A program made the translations under genes and the position numbers. A DNA stretch of 64,000 nt from Schistocerca nitens (Eukaryota; Arthropoda; Insecta; Orthoptera; Acrididae), in assembly GCF_023898315.1 (NCBI RefSeq), contig NC_064614.1, forward strand, positions 378,447,348-378,511,347, given 5' to 3'. Below the pieces are notes generated by a model, which made no database searches, was not told where the DNA came from, and saw nothing but the letters and a program-made list of their open reading frames with translations. Below are positions 44,285 through 54,937 of this stretch, piece after piece (position 1 is the stretch's first letter; each line of letters starts with the position of its first letter).

Positions 44285-44690
44285 ATTAATGTCCAGGTCT
44301 TGACAGGATTAATATAGAGTTGATCAAACATCGTCGATTATTACCTAGGTTTAGAACGTTAAATCTGATCGCTGTCTGTTGGATAAACAATAAAATTTCT
44401 GATGATTAGCTTACAGTAAAAGTATTGTCACTGTTTTAAAAAAGGATATCGCAGCAGGGCATTAAATTGTAAAGATATCAGTCTCTTAAATGCTGCCGAC
44501 GAAAAATATTGTGAGGTAGCAAATAACAGCTTAAACATTATTACAGAAATGTTATTTCTAGAAGAAGAAAGCGGTTTCATAAGAGAAGTGGAGGTAAATG
44601 TACTTAGTGCGCGACAAGTAACACAGAGAATAAGAGAATTTAATGTACAAAACTACTTGGCATCCATAGATTGTGAAAAAGCATTTCGTC
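44285..44690 (+). pseudogene. RT fragment of a further non-LTR retrotransposon
   Basis: Without an ATG, 44432-44689 is open and reads CFKKGYRSRALNCKDISLLN near its start, then NSLNIITEMLFLEEESGF, and ends with SIDCEKAF, the position of the palm block A. Upstream, 44290-44430 contains PGLDRINIELIKH and CWINNKIS in shifted frames, the fingers region. The sequence breaks off right after block A at about 44690. Its ISLLNAA-type fingers motif differs from the RTE-like, CR1-like and Jockey-like copies here, so it is a fourth lineage. Confidence 0.75.
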
Positions 44691-45766
44691 CCTCCGGTTT
44701 CTTCTGTAGATCAGCCTGAAACGTACCTTCCAGCCGTACTCGGATTTTTCGTAGGTCGCCGTGAGTTCGTAATCGCCACCGCATCCAGAATCCACACACC
44801 CTTAGCGACGTTTGGATAGCGACAATAACGGCTCCGTTCCGTAATTTACTTGTAAATGTTTGGTGAGGGATCAGAACTGAACCTCTGTACTGTTACACTG
44901 TTAAATCAGTCTAAATAATGATAGCAGTCTTGTTCTAATCAGTGAGACCGGTTAAAGTTTTCTCTGGTCAACAGTCAACAATTAGTAACTTCCAGTAGCT
45001 GTCTAAGTACTCTAAGAATGATTCCGAGCTCCGATCAAGCGACTGTAATACAGCACGTAAAGTAGCATAAACTGTACAACTTCCAGCAACCTTCCGGCTT
45101 TACTGAAAACGAATATTCGTTGTCTAAATGTAATACTAACAAGCTTCAGCCCATACACAAACTCCGGAGGCTTCGTATATAAATTTTCTGAAATATAACT
45201 CAATACCTGGCGAGGTGCGTAGTGGTATAATTTATAAGTAGGTCTCCCAAATTGTACCACTGACATTATAAATTGTACAACTAAAACTTTCCTCGACTAT
45301 GGCAAGAAATACAGAAATCTGGTGAGTATGACCAATATTTATTTTAATTTTTAAGGCATTAGCAAACAAATCTGAGTCCTTAATATGTACTCATTATCTA
45401 AAATATTACCCCACTTTTGCACATACACAGAACATTTTCAACATCAGCTATTCTCTTAGGTTTCCAACTGTCACAGCAAAATACTTTTTCCTTCGCAGTT
45501 ACTTCCGCACGCCGCTTTTGGAACTGCACAACATTTAGGAAATTCACCATTTACTCCTACCGGACCACTTCGCGGATGTTGCTGAACAAGACTGACGACG
45601 TATTGCCACTTTTGGACTAGTCAGTTTTAGTTTTCTTAGCCCTACGTTTGTTTTTCTTCCATTCTCCATCAAGGAGGAGTGCCTCTTTTAAAGACTACCC
45701 GTAATCTCAACATCAGATGATCTTGAGCTGCGATTTATTATTTCTGTTAGGCTGCGACAGGGGATA
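44691..45766. other. Unassigned sequence
   Basis: No recognised feature. Confidence 0.4.
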
Positions 45767-45850
45767 TACACTGTGTGAACAAAAGTATCCGAACACCTGG
45801 TTGAAAATGACTTACAAATTCGTGGCGCGCTCCATCGGTAAAGCTGGAAT

Positions 45851-46255
45851 TCAGTATGGTATTGACTCAGCCTTAGCTTTGAAGACAGCTTCCAATCTCA
45901 CAGACATGCTTTCAATTCGGTGCCGGAAGGTTTCTTCGGGAATGGCAGGCCATTCTTTACGGAGTGCTGCACTGAGGAGAGGTATCGATGTCTTTCGATG
46001 AGGCCTGGCACGAAGTCGGAGTTCCAAAACATCCCAAAGGTGTTCTGTAAGATTCAGGTCTGGACTCTGTGCAGGCCAGTCCATTACAGGGATGTTATTG
46101 TCGAGTAACCACTCCGCCACAGGCCGTGCATTATGAACAGGTGCTCGATGGTGTTGAAAGATGCAGTCGCCATCTCCGAATTGCTCTTCAACAGTGGGAA
46201 GCAAGAAGGTGTTTAAAACATCAATGTAGGCCTCTGCTGTGATAGTGCCACGCAA
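45851..46255 (-). pseudogene. Tc1-like transposase C-terminal half
   Basis: 134 open residues. AEAYIDVLNTFLLPTVEEQF precedes the second catalytic block, which reads IFQHHRAPVHNA where an Asp (QHDNAPVH) is expected, so the catalytic Asp is lost. The third block SPDLNLTEHLWD retains the Glu. The tail has ESMSVRLEAVFKAK, the usual PRR-motif region. Loss of the Asp alone would abolish activity. Confidence 0.85.
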
Positions 46256-46967
46256 AACAACAAACGGTGCATGCTCACTCCATGAAAAACACGACCGCCA
46301 CTACATAACACCACCGCCTCCGAATTTTACTTTTGGCACTAAACACACTGGCAGATGACGTTCACCAGGCATTCGCCACATCCACACCCGACCATCGGAT
46401 CGCCACATTGTGTACCGTGATTCGTCACTGCAAAAAACAACGTCTTTTCACCGTTCAATAGTTCGATGTTTATGCTCCTTACACCAAGCGAGGCGTCCTT
46501 TGGCATTTACTGGCGTGATGTGTGGCTTATGAGCAGCCGCTCGACCATGAAATTCAAGTTTTCTCACCTCCCGCCTGTCATCGTACTTGCAGTGCATCCT
46601 GATGCAGTTTGGAATTCCTGTGTGATGGTCTGGATAGATGTCTGCCTTTATACATTACGACCCTCTTCAACTGTCGGCGGTCTCTCTCAGTCAACAGACG
46701 AGATCAACCTGTACGCTTTTGTGTTGTACGTGTCCCTTCACGTTTCCACCTCACAATCACAACTGAAACAGTGGAACTAGGGATGTTTAGTAGTGCGGGA
46801 ATCTCGCGTACAGACGTGTGACACAAGTGACACCCGATCACCTTACCAGGTTCGAAATCCGTGAGTTCCGCGGAGCTACTTATTTTGCTCTCTCACGAAG
46901 TCTAATGACTAATGAGGTCGCTGATATGGAGTATCTGGCAGTAGGTAGCAGCACAATGAACGTATGC

Positions 46968-47004
46968 GCGGGGGAGGGGGGGGGGGCGGGGGGGGGAGGG
47001 GGGG
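46968..47004. repeat. G-rich tract
   Basis: 37 bp that is almost all G with isolated A or C interruptions, near the right TIR of the Tc1-like element. It has enough G-runs to form a G-quadruplex in principle. Confidence 0.95.
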
Positions 47005-47036
47005 CGATGTCGGGATACTTTTGATCACATAGTGTA

Positions 47037-48168
47037 TATTGTGGATCTACTGACACTCTCCTACTAAATATTTCTTTTGTGTGAACTGAAGCACTCAGGC
47101 GTTTTTCTAGATTTTCCATCGAGTTCTTGAGTGTTCACTCATTTCTTCTTCCTATTTTCTAGATTCTGCTTATGGGTTGGATTTAGTCGCCTCGAAGTCC
47201 GAATAACGAAAAATGTGTTGACCAAATGACCAGATTCCTGGTTTGGAGGAGTCACTGATAGCATTTTGTACTGTCGCAGCCCTGACAAATGACCTCCGAA
47301 AAGCATAGCAATCCTTGTCTGACAAACATTGTCGTCAGCGTTTGAGCGAAGTCATTTGTCAGCTGCTTGGTTGCAAGAAGCTGCAAGTGCCTTAAAAATA
47401 CAACACCTCGCTGGAAGGTTACAAGCCTTCTGGCTTGCCTCCTTCCATTTACACTCTACATTAATCTGCCGCTTGTCACGAGTAGCGATAGGCAGGACGC
47501 TTTAGTTTCATCATGCCAGAAGTGTCGTTATTTTACAAAACTGCAGTGATTGACGGTCGAAGCTTGTAGTTCTGTTCTATGAATGCGTGAGAATCGCTCA
47601 CTTCACACTGAGAGGGCAGGGGAGGCCGCACGGCGTTCAGAAGCTTAGTTGCGGCATACGTGTGTCATGGAGATGCCTGACAGGGCTCGAAGAACTGCCC
47701 TGTCAGCCAAGCTAAGGTAGGGTTCGCGGTATTCGGCGCGGTACGGCTCCGTAGAAGGTTGTGGGCGGTAGTCTCAAGTGCTGGCTGCCACCTAATAATT
47801 TATGGTGAGAAATCAGAAGTCTTGGAATGTCTGGGCCTAATTGGTGGGAGGAGGATCCTAGCGGAGTTCCCGTCACGTTGCTTAAGCTTCTGGAATTTCA
47901 GATGTGTCTTAACAACGTTCTGATTCACCCATCGCCTACTGACATCAGCTGTTACTACTAGCTGTTACCAGCAGCTGATGTCACAGATAGGTAGTTATTT
48001 TCTGATTAGTGAATGTGTCACAACGCACAATCCGTCGGCGAGTGTAGTGTCGCTGGAAAGCAGTGCATACGGAGGGGCATGGACAGGAGCGCCCATCTGT
48101 GGTTCGTGCTGTTAAAACTGCTAAACATTATACATCATGTACATTATGCAACATATAGTGCGGAAGTA

Positions 48169-48171
<3 letters not shown>
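47037..48171. other. Unassigned sequence, with a hairpin at 47941-47982
   Basis: No gene recognised. GACATCAGCTG at 47941-47951 and CAGCTGATGTC at 47972-47982 form a perfect 11-bp stem with a 20-base loop. Confidence 0.5.

Positions 48172-48227
<56 letters not shown>
48172..48227. repeat. (GT)n microsatellite
   Basis: Uninterrupted GT dinucleotides, about 28 units. Confidence 0.97.
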
Positions 48228-48228
<1 letters not shown>

Positions 48229-48589
48229 CGAGGTTTAGGGACACTCAGCATCGAGATTATCAATACCCATTGATGACTGTGTATGCATTGTAGTCATTAC
48301 TTTGATTCGTTTCACGTGGCACACGCCAACCAATAAATGCATTTCCACAAATGTGGTAAAATTGAAAAGTCGAAGAGTAAATTGCTTTTCCAAAGAGTAA
48401 ATATTTGTCTCCAATCCGCGTAACATTCTTCATATTAACAAGCATCATGACAAGTCTCCTAAAGCATTCTATGTTCAAGCTATCTGTATGCGAAATTTCG
48501 TCGACAGCAGATCAGTGGACCAGTCTTGACAACGTAATAGACAAATTTACTTTCAATTTTGTAATATTGGTATGAGTAAAACATGCATA

Positions 48590-49080
48590 TCTTGTTCACC
48601 GTTATTCGATTCTGATTAAATAAATGCCATACGGTGCCCCAATCTCAGCTCAAGCTATCTGTGAAAGCCCCATGAAAAAGATTATTGTGTTCAAATAGAC
48701 AGACAGATAAGGCGGTTTTGGATAAAACTCTAATTCACGATTTTTTTGCGTGATCCTATTTTTATGAAATAAAGCCTAAATTGTGTCCCAATCTATGTTC
48801 AAATTACCTGTGAAAAACCCATAGAAATTTAAGTCTGGCAGTCTTGGAGATTAGCGTGTTCAAGCAGACAAACAGAAAGACAAGACGGTTTTATGTAAAA
48901 TTTTAGAGACGATATCTTTCTTTTCCGTGATCTGATTTTGATGAAATAAAACATATACGGTATACCCCAAGCTGTTCTCAAGTTACCAATTAAAACCCCA
49001 TGTAAATTTGTGTAGTTGCTTTGGAGAAGCGTGTTTGAACATACGAACAGACAGGCACAACAATTTTACAGTTTTATTGT
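48590..49080. repeat. Diverged tandem repeat, about 165-185-bp unit, three copies
   Basis: Units at about 48600-48735, 48744-48915 and 48927-49080. Each has a GATT.TGAT.AAATAAA block, CCCAA.CT..G(T/C)TCAA.(C/G)TA.C, a CCCAT.(G/A)AAATT-type block and a GTGTT(C/T)(A/G)A.CA(G/T)AC.(A/G)ACAGA.AG block, followed by GG(T/C)..TTTTA(T/C). A satellite-like or locally duplicated dispersed repeat of the type common in insects; non-coding. Confidence 0.7.
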
Positions 49081-49309
49081 TAGTGCAGATACTGAAGTGG
49101 TTCTGACACAGCCCAGCGTACAGAACAGCGAAGAAGACGAGTTTACAGCCACGGCGGAGAAATGATCTGTAACTGTCAGAGTGAAAATTTGTTACGGTCT
49201 AGCGCTACAGCGTAAGGCCCTCGATTCTAGTGGACACTGTCCGTTTCTCGGCTACATCTGCAGGACATGTTTACGGTAGGAGCAGGAGTGGCGATCAGAA
49301 GCAGAGTTT

Positions 49310-49640
49310 GTTGCTTGCCGGCAGCAGCCGCCGGTGGGCTCGACAGGCATTCCGAGCGCGGCAATTTATGCCGGTCGGAACGGAACGGAAGCGAACGTAA
49401 CGGGCGGCCGGCACAGCGCTGCGCTCTGGGACAGCCCGCCGGCCGCAGAGTGTCCGCAGCGGTGAACGGAGGCGGGGCAAACAGCCCACCCTGCTGGAAA
49501 TGGAACGCGCCGAGCCGCGACACACAAAGCCGATTCCAGGGCGCGGCGGAGCGCGCAGACCGCAGACCCGCACAAACGGTCAGCGGACGTCCCTCTGGGT
49601 CGGTCGGTGCGCCAAAAGGAAAGCCAGTGCGTGCAGCGAC
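49310..49640. other. GC-rich, CpG-rich island
   Basis: About 330 bp rich in CpG (for example GGGCGGCCGGCACAGCGCTG near 49401). Arginine-rich open frames on both strands are what GC-rich DNA gives by chance. No family resemblance. Comparable to the islands at 10690-10995 and 29925-30470. Confidence 0.55.
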
Positions 49641-49774
49641 AAGGACCCGAGCCAGTTGTAATTACCGTTCAACATAGTCTCTTGCAGTAGGGTCGTTTAC
49701 TGCTTGCGTGGATTACTGCTCAAAATCTAGGTAAATACCTTGACAGAGAAGGAAAAACATTACATATACATATA

Positions 49775-51135
49775 CACTCAAGCGCCAAAGAAACTGGTAC
49801 AGGCATGCGTATTCAAATACAAAGATACAGTATGTAAACAGACAGACTACGGCGCTGCGCTCGGCAAGCCTGTATAAGACAACAAGTGTATGGCGCAATT
49901 GTTAGATCGGTTACAGCTGCTACAATGGCAGGTTATCAAGATTTAAATGAGTTTGAACGTGGCGTTATAGTCGGCGCACGAGCGTTGGGACAAAGCATCT
50001 CGGAGTTAGCGATGAAGTGGGCATTTTCCCGTACGACCATTTCACGAGTTTACCGTGAATATCAGGAAACCAGTAAAGCATCAAATCTCCGACATCGCTG
50101 CGGCCGGAAAAAGATGTTATAACAATGGGCCCAACGATGACTGAAGAGAATCGTGCAACCCTTCCGCCTACTGCTGCAGATTTCAATGCTGGGCCATCAA
50201 CAAGTGTCAGCGTGCGAACTATTTAACGAAACATCATCGATATGGACTTTCGGAGCCGAAGGCCCACTCGTGTACCCTTGATGAGCGCCCGACACAAAGC
50301 GTGGGTCCATTAACACCGACATTTGACTGTTGATGACTGGAAAGATATTACCTGGTCGAACGAATCTCGTTTCAAATTGTGTCGAGCGGATGGACACGTG
50401 CGGGTATGGAGACAACCTCATGAATCTATGCACTCTGCATGTCAGCAGGGGACTGTTCAAACTGGTGGAGGTTCTGTAATGGTGTGGTACGTGTGCAGTT
50501 GGAGTGATATGGACCCCTGATATGTATAGATACGACTCTGACAGGTGATAAGTACGTAAGCACCCTGTCTGATCACCTGCATCTATTCATGTCCATTGTG
50601 CATCCGACGGACTTGGGAAATTCCAGCAGGATAATTCGACACCCCACACGTCCTGAATTGCCACAGAGTGGCTCCAGGAAAACTCTTCCAGTCTGGAACC
50701 GCGCGACCGCTACGGTCGCAGGTTGGAATCCTGCCACGGACATGGATGTGTGTGATGTCCTTAGGTTAGTTAGGTTTAAGTAGTTCTAAGTTCTAGGGGA
50801 CTGATGACCTCAGATGTTAAGTCGCATGGGGCTCAGAGCCATTTGAACCAATTTGAACACTCTTCTGAGATTAAATACTTCCGCTGGCCACTAAACTCTC
50901 CAGACATGAACATTATTGAGCATATCTGGGATGTCTTGCAACGTACTGTTCAGAAGAGATCTCCACTCCTTCGTGCTCTTACGCAATTATGGACAGCCCT
51001 GCAGGATTGATGGTGTCAGTTCCCTCTAGCACTACTTCAGACATTAGCCGAGTCATTGCTACGTCATGTTGCGGCATCTCGGGGTGGCCCTACCCGATAT
51101 TAGTAAGGTGTACTAGTTCATTTGGCTCTTCAGTG
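49775..51135 (+). mobile_element. Tc1-like element with TIRs, interrupted by a SINE
   Basis: Ends CACTCAAGCGCCAAAGAAAC (49775) and, reversed from 51135, CACTGAAGAGCCAAATGAAC, with TA at 49773-49774 and 51136-51137. The transposase begins MAGYQDLNEFERGVIVGARA at 49925, a Tc1-type helix-turn-helix, and meets a stop at 50120. The middle part 50323-50520 has WSNESRFKLC (first catalytic Asp region, here reading Asn) and GGGSVMVW. The SINE is at 50689-50858. The third block SPDMNIIEHIWD (with Glu) is near 50908, and GGPTRY lies near 51083 just before the right TIR. Almost complete but inactive. Confidence 0.92.
50689..50858 (+). mobile_element. 5'-truncated SINE, class-II-tRNA head
   Basis: Begins within the head at AGTCTGGAACCGCGCGACCG, so the A box is missing, then follows the normal body to GAGCCATTTGAACCAATTTG. 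Flanks ACTCTTC at 50682-50688 and 50859-50865 are a short target duplication. Confidence 0.92.
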
Positions 51136-51137
51136 TA

Positions 51138-51246
51138 CAACCCGCTAGCCATTGTAAAGTGCATGGCGGAGGGTTCACCATACCAATATCATAGAATTTG
51201 TTCCCTATTCCATTTTTGTATCAAGCGATAGAAAAACGGCGATGTA
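51138..51246 (-). repeat. CR1-like 3'-end fragment
   Basis: GTGCATGGCGGAGGGTTCAC followed by TTGTTCCCTATTCCA and AGCGATAGAAAAACGGC resembles, on the minus strand, the 3' end of the CR1-like copies (the GTGCGTGGCGGAGGGTACCT region read from about 33140 backwards). It lies between the Tc1-like element and the long-TIR element. Confidence 0.45.
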
Positions 51247-51248
51247 TA

Positions 51249-51961
51249 CAGAGTATCCCAGAAATGTTGAACAGGCTTCAAGGGTTGTAGAAAGTGTCTT
51301 GAAGAACAAATCGAGGATAGGAACCTGTATCCAGAAACGTCCTCTAACGACATTATAGAGCGTCGAAGTTACAGACGCCGGCACCTGCCACTGGGCCACC
51401 ACTTCGTAAGCAGAAGTGACTTCTTAAGCTGACGGCGCGTAGGCAGAACGTCTCGCAGTGCTAGCTGCTGCAGAGACAGGCCATGTCTCTTTTAAATTTC
51501 CGTAGTGGATTATGGTCTCAGTAACGGGTTTTCAACTGCCGTTTATTTTTCTTCTGTACCCCGAAGAACACTGGAGATTTTAGAAGTTCCAGGAGAACCA
51601 TAAATTGCGGTTGGACACCTGTGTCCGAAACCATCATCCACCAAGCCAACAGAGCATTTCATTCATAGGAGACAAGAAATTTCTAAGCAGCAGCCAGGCC
51701 CATCATCTTCACTTGCGTTCGTCAGAATCAGTCACCCAATAACGAACAACATTCCGTGACGTTCCGCCTACGGTCCGTCAGCTTCCGACGAAGTCACGTT
51801 TTCTGTCGAAGTAGTGACCTAGCGGCAGGCGCCTACGCTTATAACTTCGACACTCTGTAGCGTCATTGGTCGACGTTGCTAGATACGGTTTCCTACTTTC
51901 GATTTGTTTCTCAAGACATACTAGCCCTCGAAGTTTGTCGTAACATTTCTGGGACACCCTG
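51249..51961. mobile_element. Long-TIR MITE-like element, no transposase
   Basis: Inverted termini of about 180-190 bp (51249-51432 and 51775-51961) start CAGAGTATCCCAGAAATGTT on the left and CAGGGTGTCCCAGAAATGTT on the right (reversed). TA flanks at 51247-51248 and 51962-51963. The inner 340 bp has no transposase motif. Probably a non-autonomous derivative mobilised by a Tc1/mariner-type transposase. Confidence 0.88.
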
Positions 51962-52178
51962 TACATTGTAATTGCAGGATGGATCCGTGAATGAGAGGCA
52001 GACTCAAGAACAGTGCGTAATCAAATTTTTATGTGGTATATTACAATTTCATATCTATTTTGATACCAAGTTGCATGTATATTCACCATGCTCACTCTCA
52101 AGTCTTGCAGTGTGTAGTTAACAGTTGTTGGTGCCAGTTATGCATCCCTTAGTGTACCACCGTGATTTCGCTTAGATA

Positions 52179-53385
52179 CACTGACGGAAGAAATATCGGA
52201 ACTCCAAAAAGTAACTAATCTAGTAATGAAATTTCGGGAATACATTTCTCAAGATAACATTTTTCAGTGATTAAAATTGCAAGATGGCGGAGTAATGTAA
52301 GCGATAGATCAGCCATTGCAAATGTGAAATGCTGGTATGTTAATATCCGGTGTAACCATCAGAAACTTGAATGCAGGCATGCATAAATGAATTTATTGCA
52401 TTGTACTGTTGCCGGATGTTAGTTCGTGGGATGGAGTTCCATGCCTGTTGCACTCGGTCAGTCAGCACAGGGACTGTTAATGCTGGTTGTGGATGACACT
52501 AGAATTGTCGTGCGATGGTGTCCCACGTGTGCTCGAAAAGAGAGATATCTTCGAGCTGGCCAAGGCAACAGCAGTATGTGAGCGAGCGTCATCCTGTTCG
52601 AAAACACACCCTGGAATGCTGCAAGTGAATGGCAGCCAACAGGACGAGTCACCAGATTTACGTACAAATTTGTATCCAGGGCGTGTGGGATAGCCGCGAT
52701 AGTGCTCCTGCTGTCATACCAAACAGCAACCCATACCATAGCTCCAGTGTGCCTAGCACGCAGACAGGTTGTTTGCAAGCCCTCAACTGACCTCCTTCTG
52801 ATCAACATATGACTGCCACTGGAACCGAGACGGAATCAGCTTTAATCATAAAATACATCCGACCTCCACCCGGCCCTCCAACGAGTTTTCGATTGACACC
52901 ACTGAAGTTGCAGATTGCGTTGGTTTGGGGTCAGTGGAATGCACGCTATAGTGCGTCTGGCTCGGAGTTTTCCTTGAAGTAACCGCCTTCTAATAATTCG
53001 CTGTGTTACTGTGATGCCAACTGCTGATCATATTGTTGCTGCAGTAGTAGTAGGATGACCCACAGACACACACTGAACACGATATTCCTCCCTCTCAGCA
53101 GTACAACGTGGCCTTCCGGAGTCTGGTCTTCTTGCAACCATACAGTCCCGTGACAACCGCTGCCAGCAATTATATTCGGTGGCTACATTCCTACGAAGCT
53201 CTGCAATATCACAGAAGGAACATTTAGTTTCTCGTAGCCCTATTACACAACCTTGTTCAAACTCAGTGAGGTGTTGATCACGTCCTCTTTCTCGCCTTAA
53301 GGCCATTTGTTGACTAACATCAGCTCACCACGTCCAGCCTCAAAGGAAACTAACACTCAGGACCCCCACAGTCGTAGTACACCTC
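52179..53385 (-). mobile_element. Tc1-like element, right end lost
   Basis: The left TIR begins CACTGACGGAAGAAATATCG at 52179 after TA. Minus-strand transposase remnants are the N-terminal helix-turn-helix 53306-53028 (TEFEQGCVIGLRETKCSFCD), then a linker with RRPDSGRPRCT, and a middle region 52808-52458 (LRARHTGAMVWVAVWYDSR, the strand before the second Asp block). Catalytic blocks are degraded. The right TIR is not found before the RTE-like 3' end at about 53400, so it was removed or displaced by that insertion. Confidence 0.8.
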
Positions 53386-53399
53386 CTATTGTAAATGCC

Positions 53400-53608
53400 T
53401 CTCACTTCTTTGTTTTTTTTTATTTTTATTTTATTTTTGAGTCATCAGTCTTCTGGTTTGATGAGGCCTGCCACGAATTCCTCTCCTGTCCCAACCTTTT
53501 CATCTAAGAGTACCACTTGCAACATACGTCCTCAATTATTTGCTGAATATATTCCAATCTCTGTCTTCCTCTACGGCTTTTGCCCTCTACTGCTCGCTCC
53601 AGTACCAT
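53400..53608 (-). pseudogene. RTE-like retrotransposon 3' end (left part of a split copy)
   Basis: T-rich tail 53415-53442, then GAGTCATCAGTCTTCTGG, the 3' end of this family on the minus strand. It is continuous with the copy that resumes at 62502, and the break carries the 13-bp duplication GCTCCAGTACCAT (53596-53608 and 62502-62514) of an inserted retroposon. Confidence 0.85.
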
Positions 53609-53644
53609 TGTATTGTACTGTATGTCAACCGGGGACCTAGAAAC

Positions 53645-54937
53645 TGCGAGGTGCCGGGGCTAGCAGTGTATTTAACACTAAATTCTAGTATCTACATATG
53701 TAAATGATGCTCTAAGCCCCCCCTTTTCTAACTCCGACTTTTGCTGTTGCACAAGGATTAAAAAAATATACGCAAACTGACTGTAATCAACCCTGCAAGT
53801 GGAGTAGAAAAGAGTTTGGCACCTGCAATAATTTAATTTGATAAATAAATAAAGGAAGGTTTCATAAACATAGTGAGAAATGATGGGTTGCTCTACCGAT
53901 TAACATAATGAAAGTTCTGTCCAAAATAACAATATGATTTATTAAGACTAAACACAAAATAATAAACAAAATCACATGAATTCTAATTTGTAATACATGA
54001 AATTGACTCAAATTGGACACACATACAAACACTGTAAAGGTGAAGTTGTCCCTAAACTAGATCGTGAGGTTGAAGACGAAGTGGTATGTGGAGCCAATTC
54101 CTTGCCACTCAAATCTCAAGAGAGACACACAGCTAACCCAACAGTAATTGCTGCTACTCAAGACAGAACAAAGTTAGAAAAAGACGAACAGGCGCGCTCT
54201 GCTGAGCTCTGATTATCACCTAGGAAAATCCCTATCTGCCGGTGCTGCGGACATACATTACCAAACTGTCTTCTTAACTGCCCGAAACACGATCTGGCGT
54301 CCCGCAGGCGAGGGCTGGTTGCTTCGACGTCCTCGACCGAAAGGCGACTGCCGACTCCCCACAAGAGCACCCGTACAGGCCGAACACATAACATTCCCGC
54401 CCCCACGACAGTGGCCGTGGTTAAACGTTCCAATCAGCAACTCGAAAACCGGCGGAAATTCCACTCCATTGCCGGAGCACTACCATTCCACCAATGGAGA
54501 TTCTTGGCGCCAATTTCTGTGCTGATTTTGCTACGTCACGGCGCTGTGCCCTGAGCAAACCAATCACCGTTACTATTTTGCAGAAAGTGCGGGAATTTTC
54601 CCGCCACAACTGCCAGGGTACACAAGTCATTCCCACGCCTCGCTGGTAGCCCGCCAGAAAGTGTTTTCGCTAAGTTTCTCCGAAGTAACGGAACCTCTAG
54701 CCCAGCCGCTACTTCACACCCCAGCGGGCGTGTCTCTTGACAATGTCGGCGTCTGCAAAGCATTCACTCGACTGCCTCACACACGTCGGCTTAACCCGCC
54801 TGTCACCGGACCACCCGGGTGACGAGAGACGCTGCGTGGGAAGTCCGCGTGTGAAGGAATAGCAACTTCCCACCGCATGCAATTAGAGAGGAGAATCGTA
54901 AGACAGAAATATGAGAGGGGGCTCATGTCACCTCTCA
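53645..54937 (-). repeat. 3' LTR of the gag-only element
   Basis: 1293 bp, TG...CA ends with an 11-bp imperfect inverted terminus (TGCGAGGTGCC/TGAGAGGTGAC). On the minus strand AATAAA at 53943-53938 is a candidate polyadenylation signal. Short open frames inside are duplicated in the other LTR and have no coding meaning. The LTR contains a CpG-rich centre near 54290-54840. Confidence 0.95.

Larger units (their letters stand above)
45769..47034 (-). mobile_element. Tc1-like element with TIRs, inactive transposase
   Basis: 1266 bp, the normal Tc1 length. Terminal repeats CACTGTGTGAACAAAAGTAT (45769) and, reversed from 47034, CACTATGTGATCAAAAGTAT; TA flanks at 45767-45768 and 47035-47036. The transposase on the minus strand is broken. 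The C-terminal part, 46255-45851, is open, while the middle and N-terminal parts (46260-46900) are shifted. A G-rich tract, 46968-47004, lies just inside the right TIR. Confidence 0.92.

Noticed and set aside
48013..48273. Frame with a (CV)n stretch, similar to those at 13180-13504 and 22802-23053
   Set aside because: Produced by GT and GA microsatellites.
49267..49677. 136-codon plus-strand frame
   Set aside because: Compositional artefact of the GC-rich island at 49310-49640.
53997..54764. Several short frames, repeated identically at 61152-61918
   Set aside because: They lie inside the two LTRs and are duplicated because the LTRs are. No domain or codon evidence.
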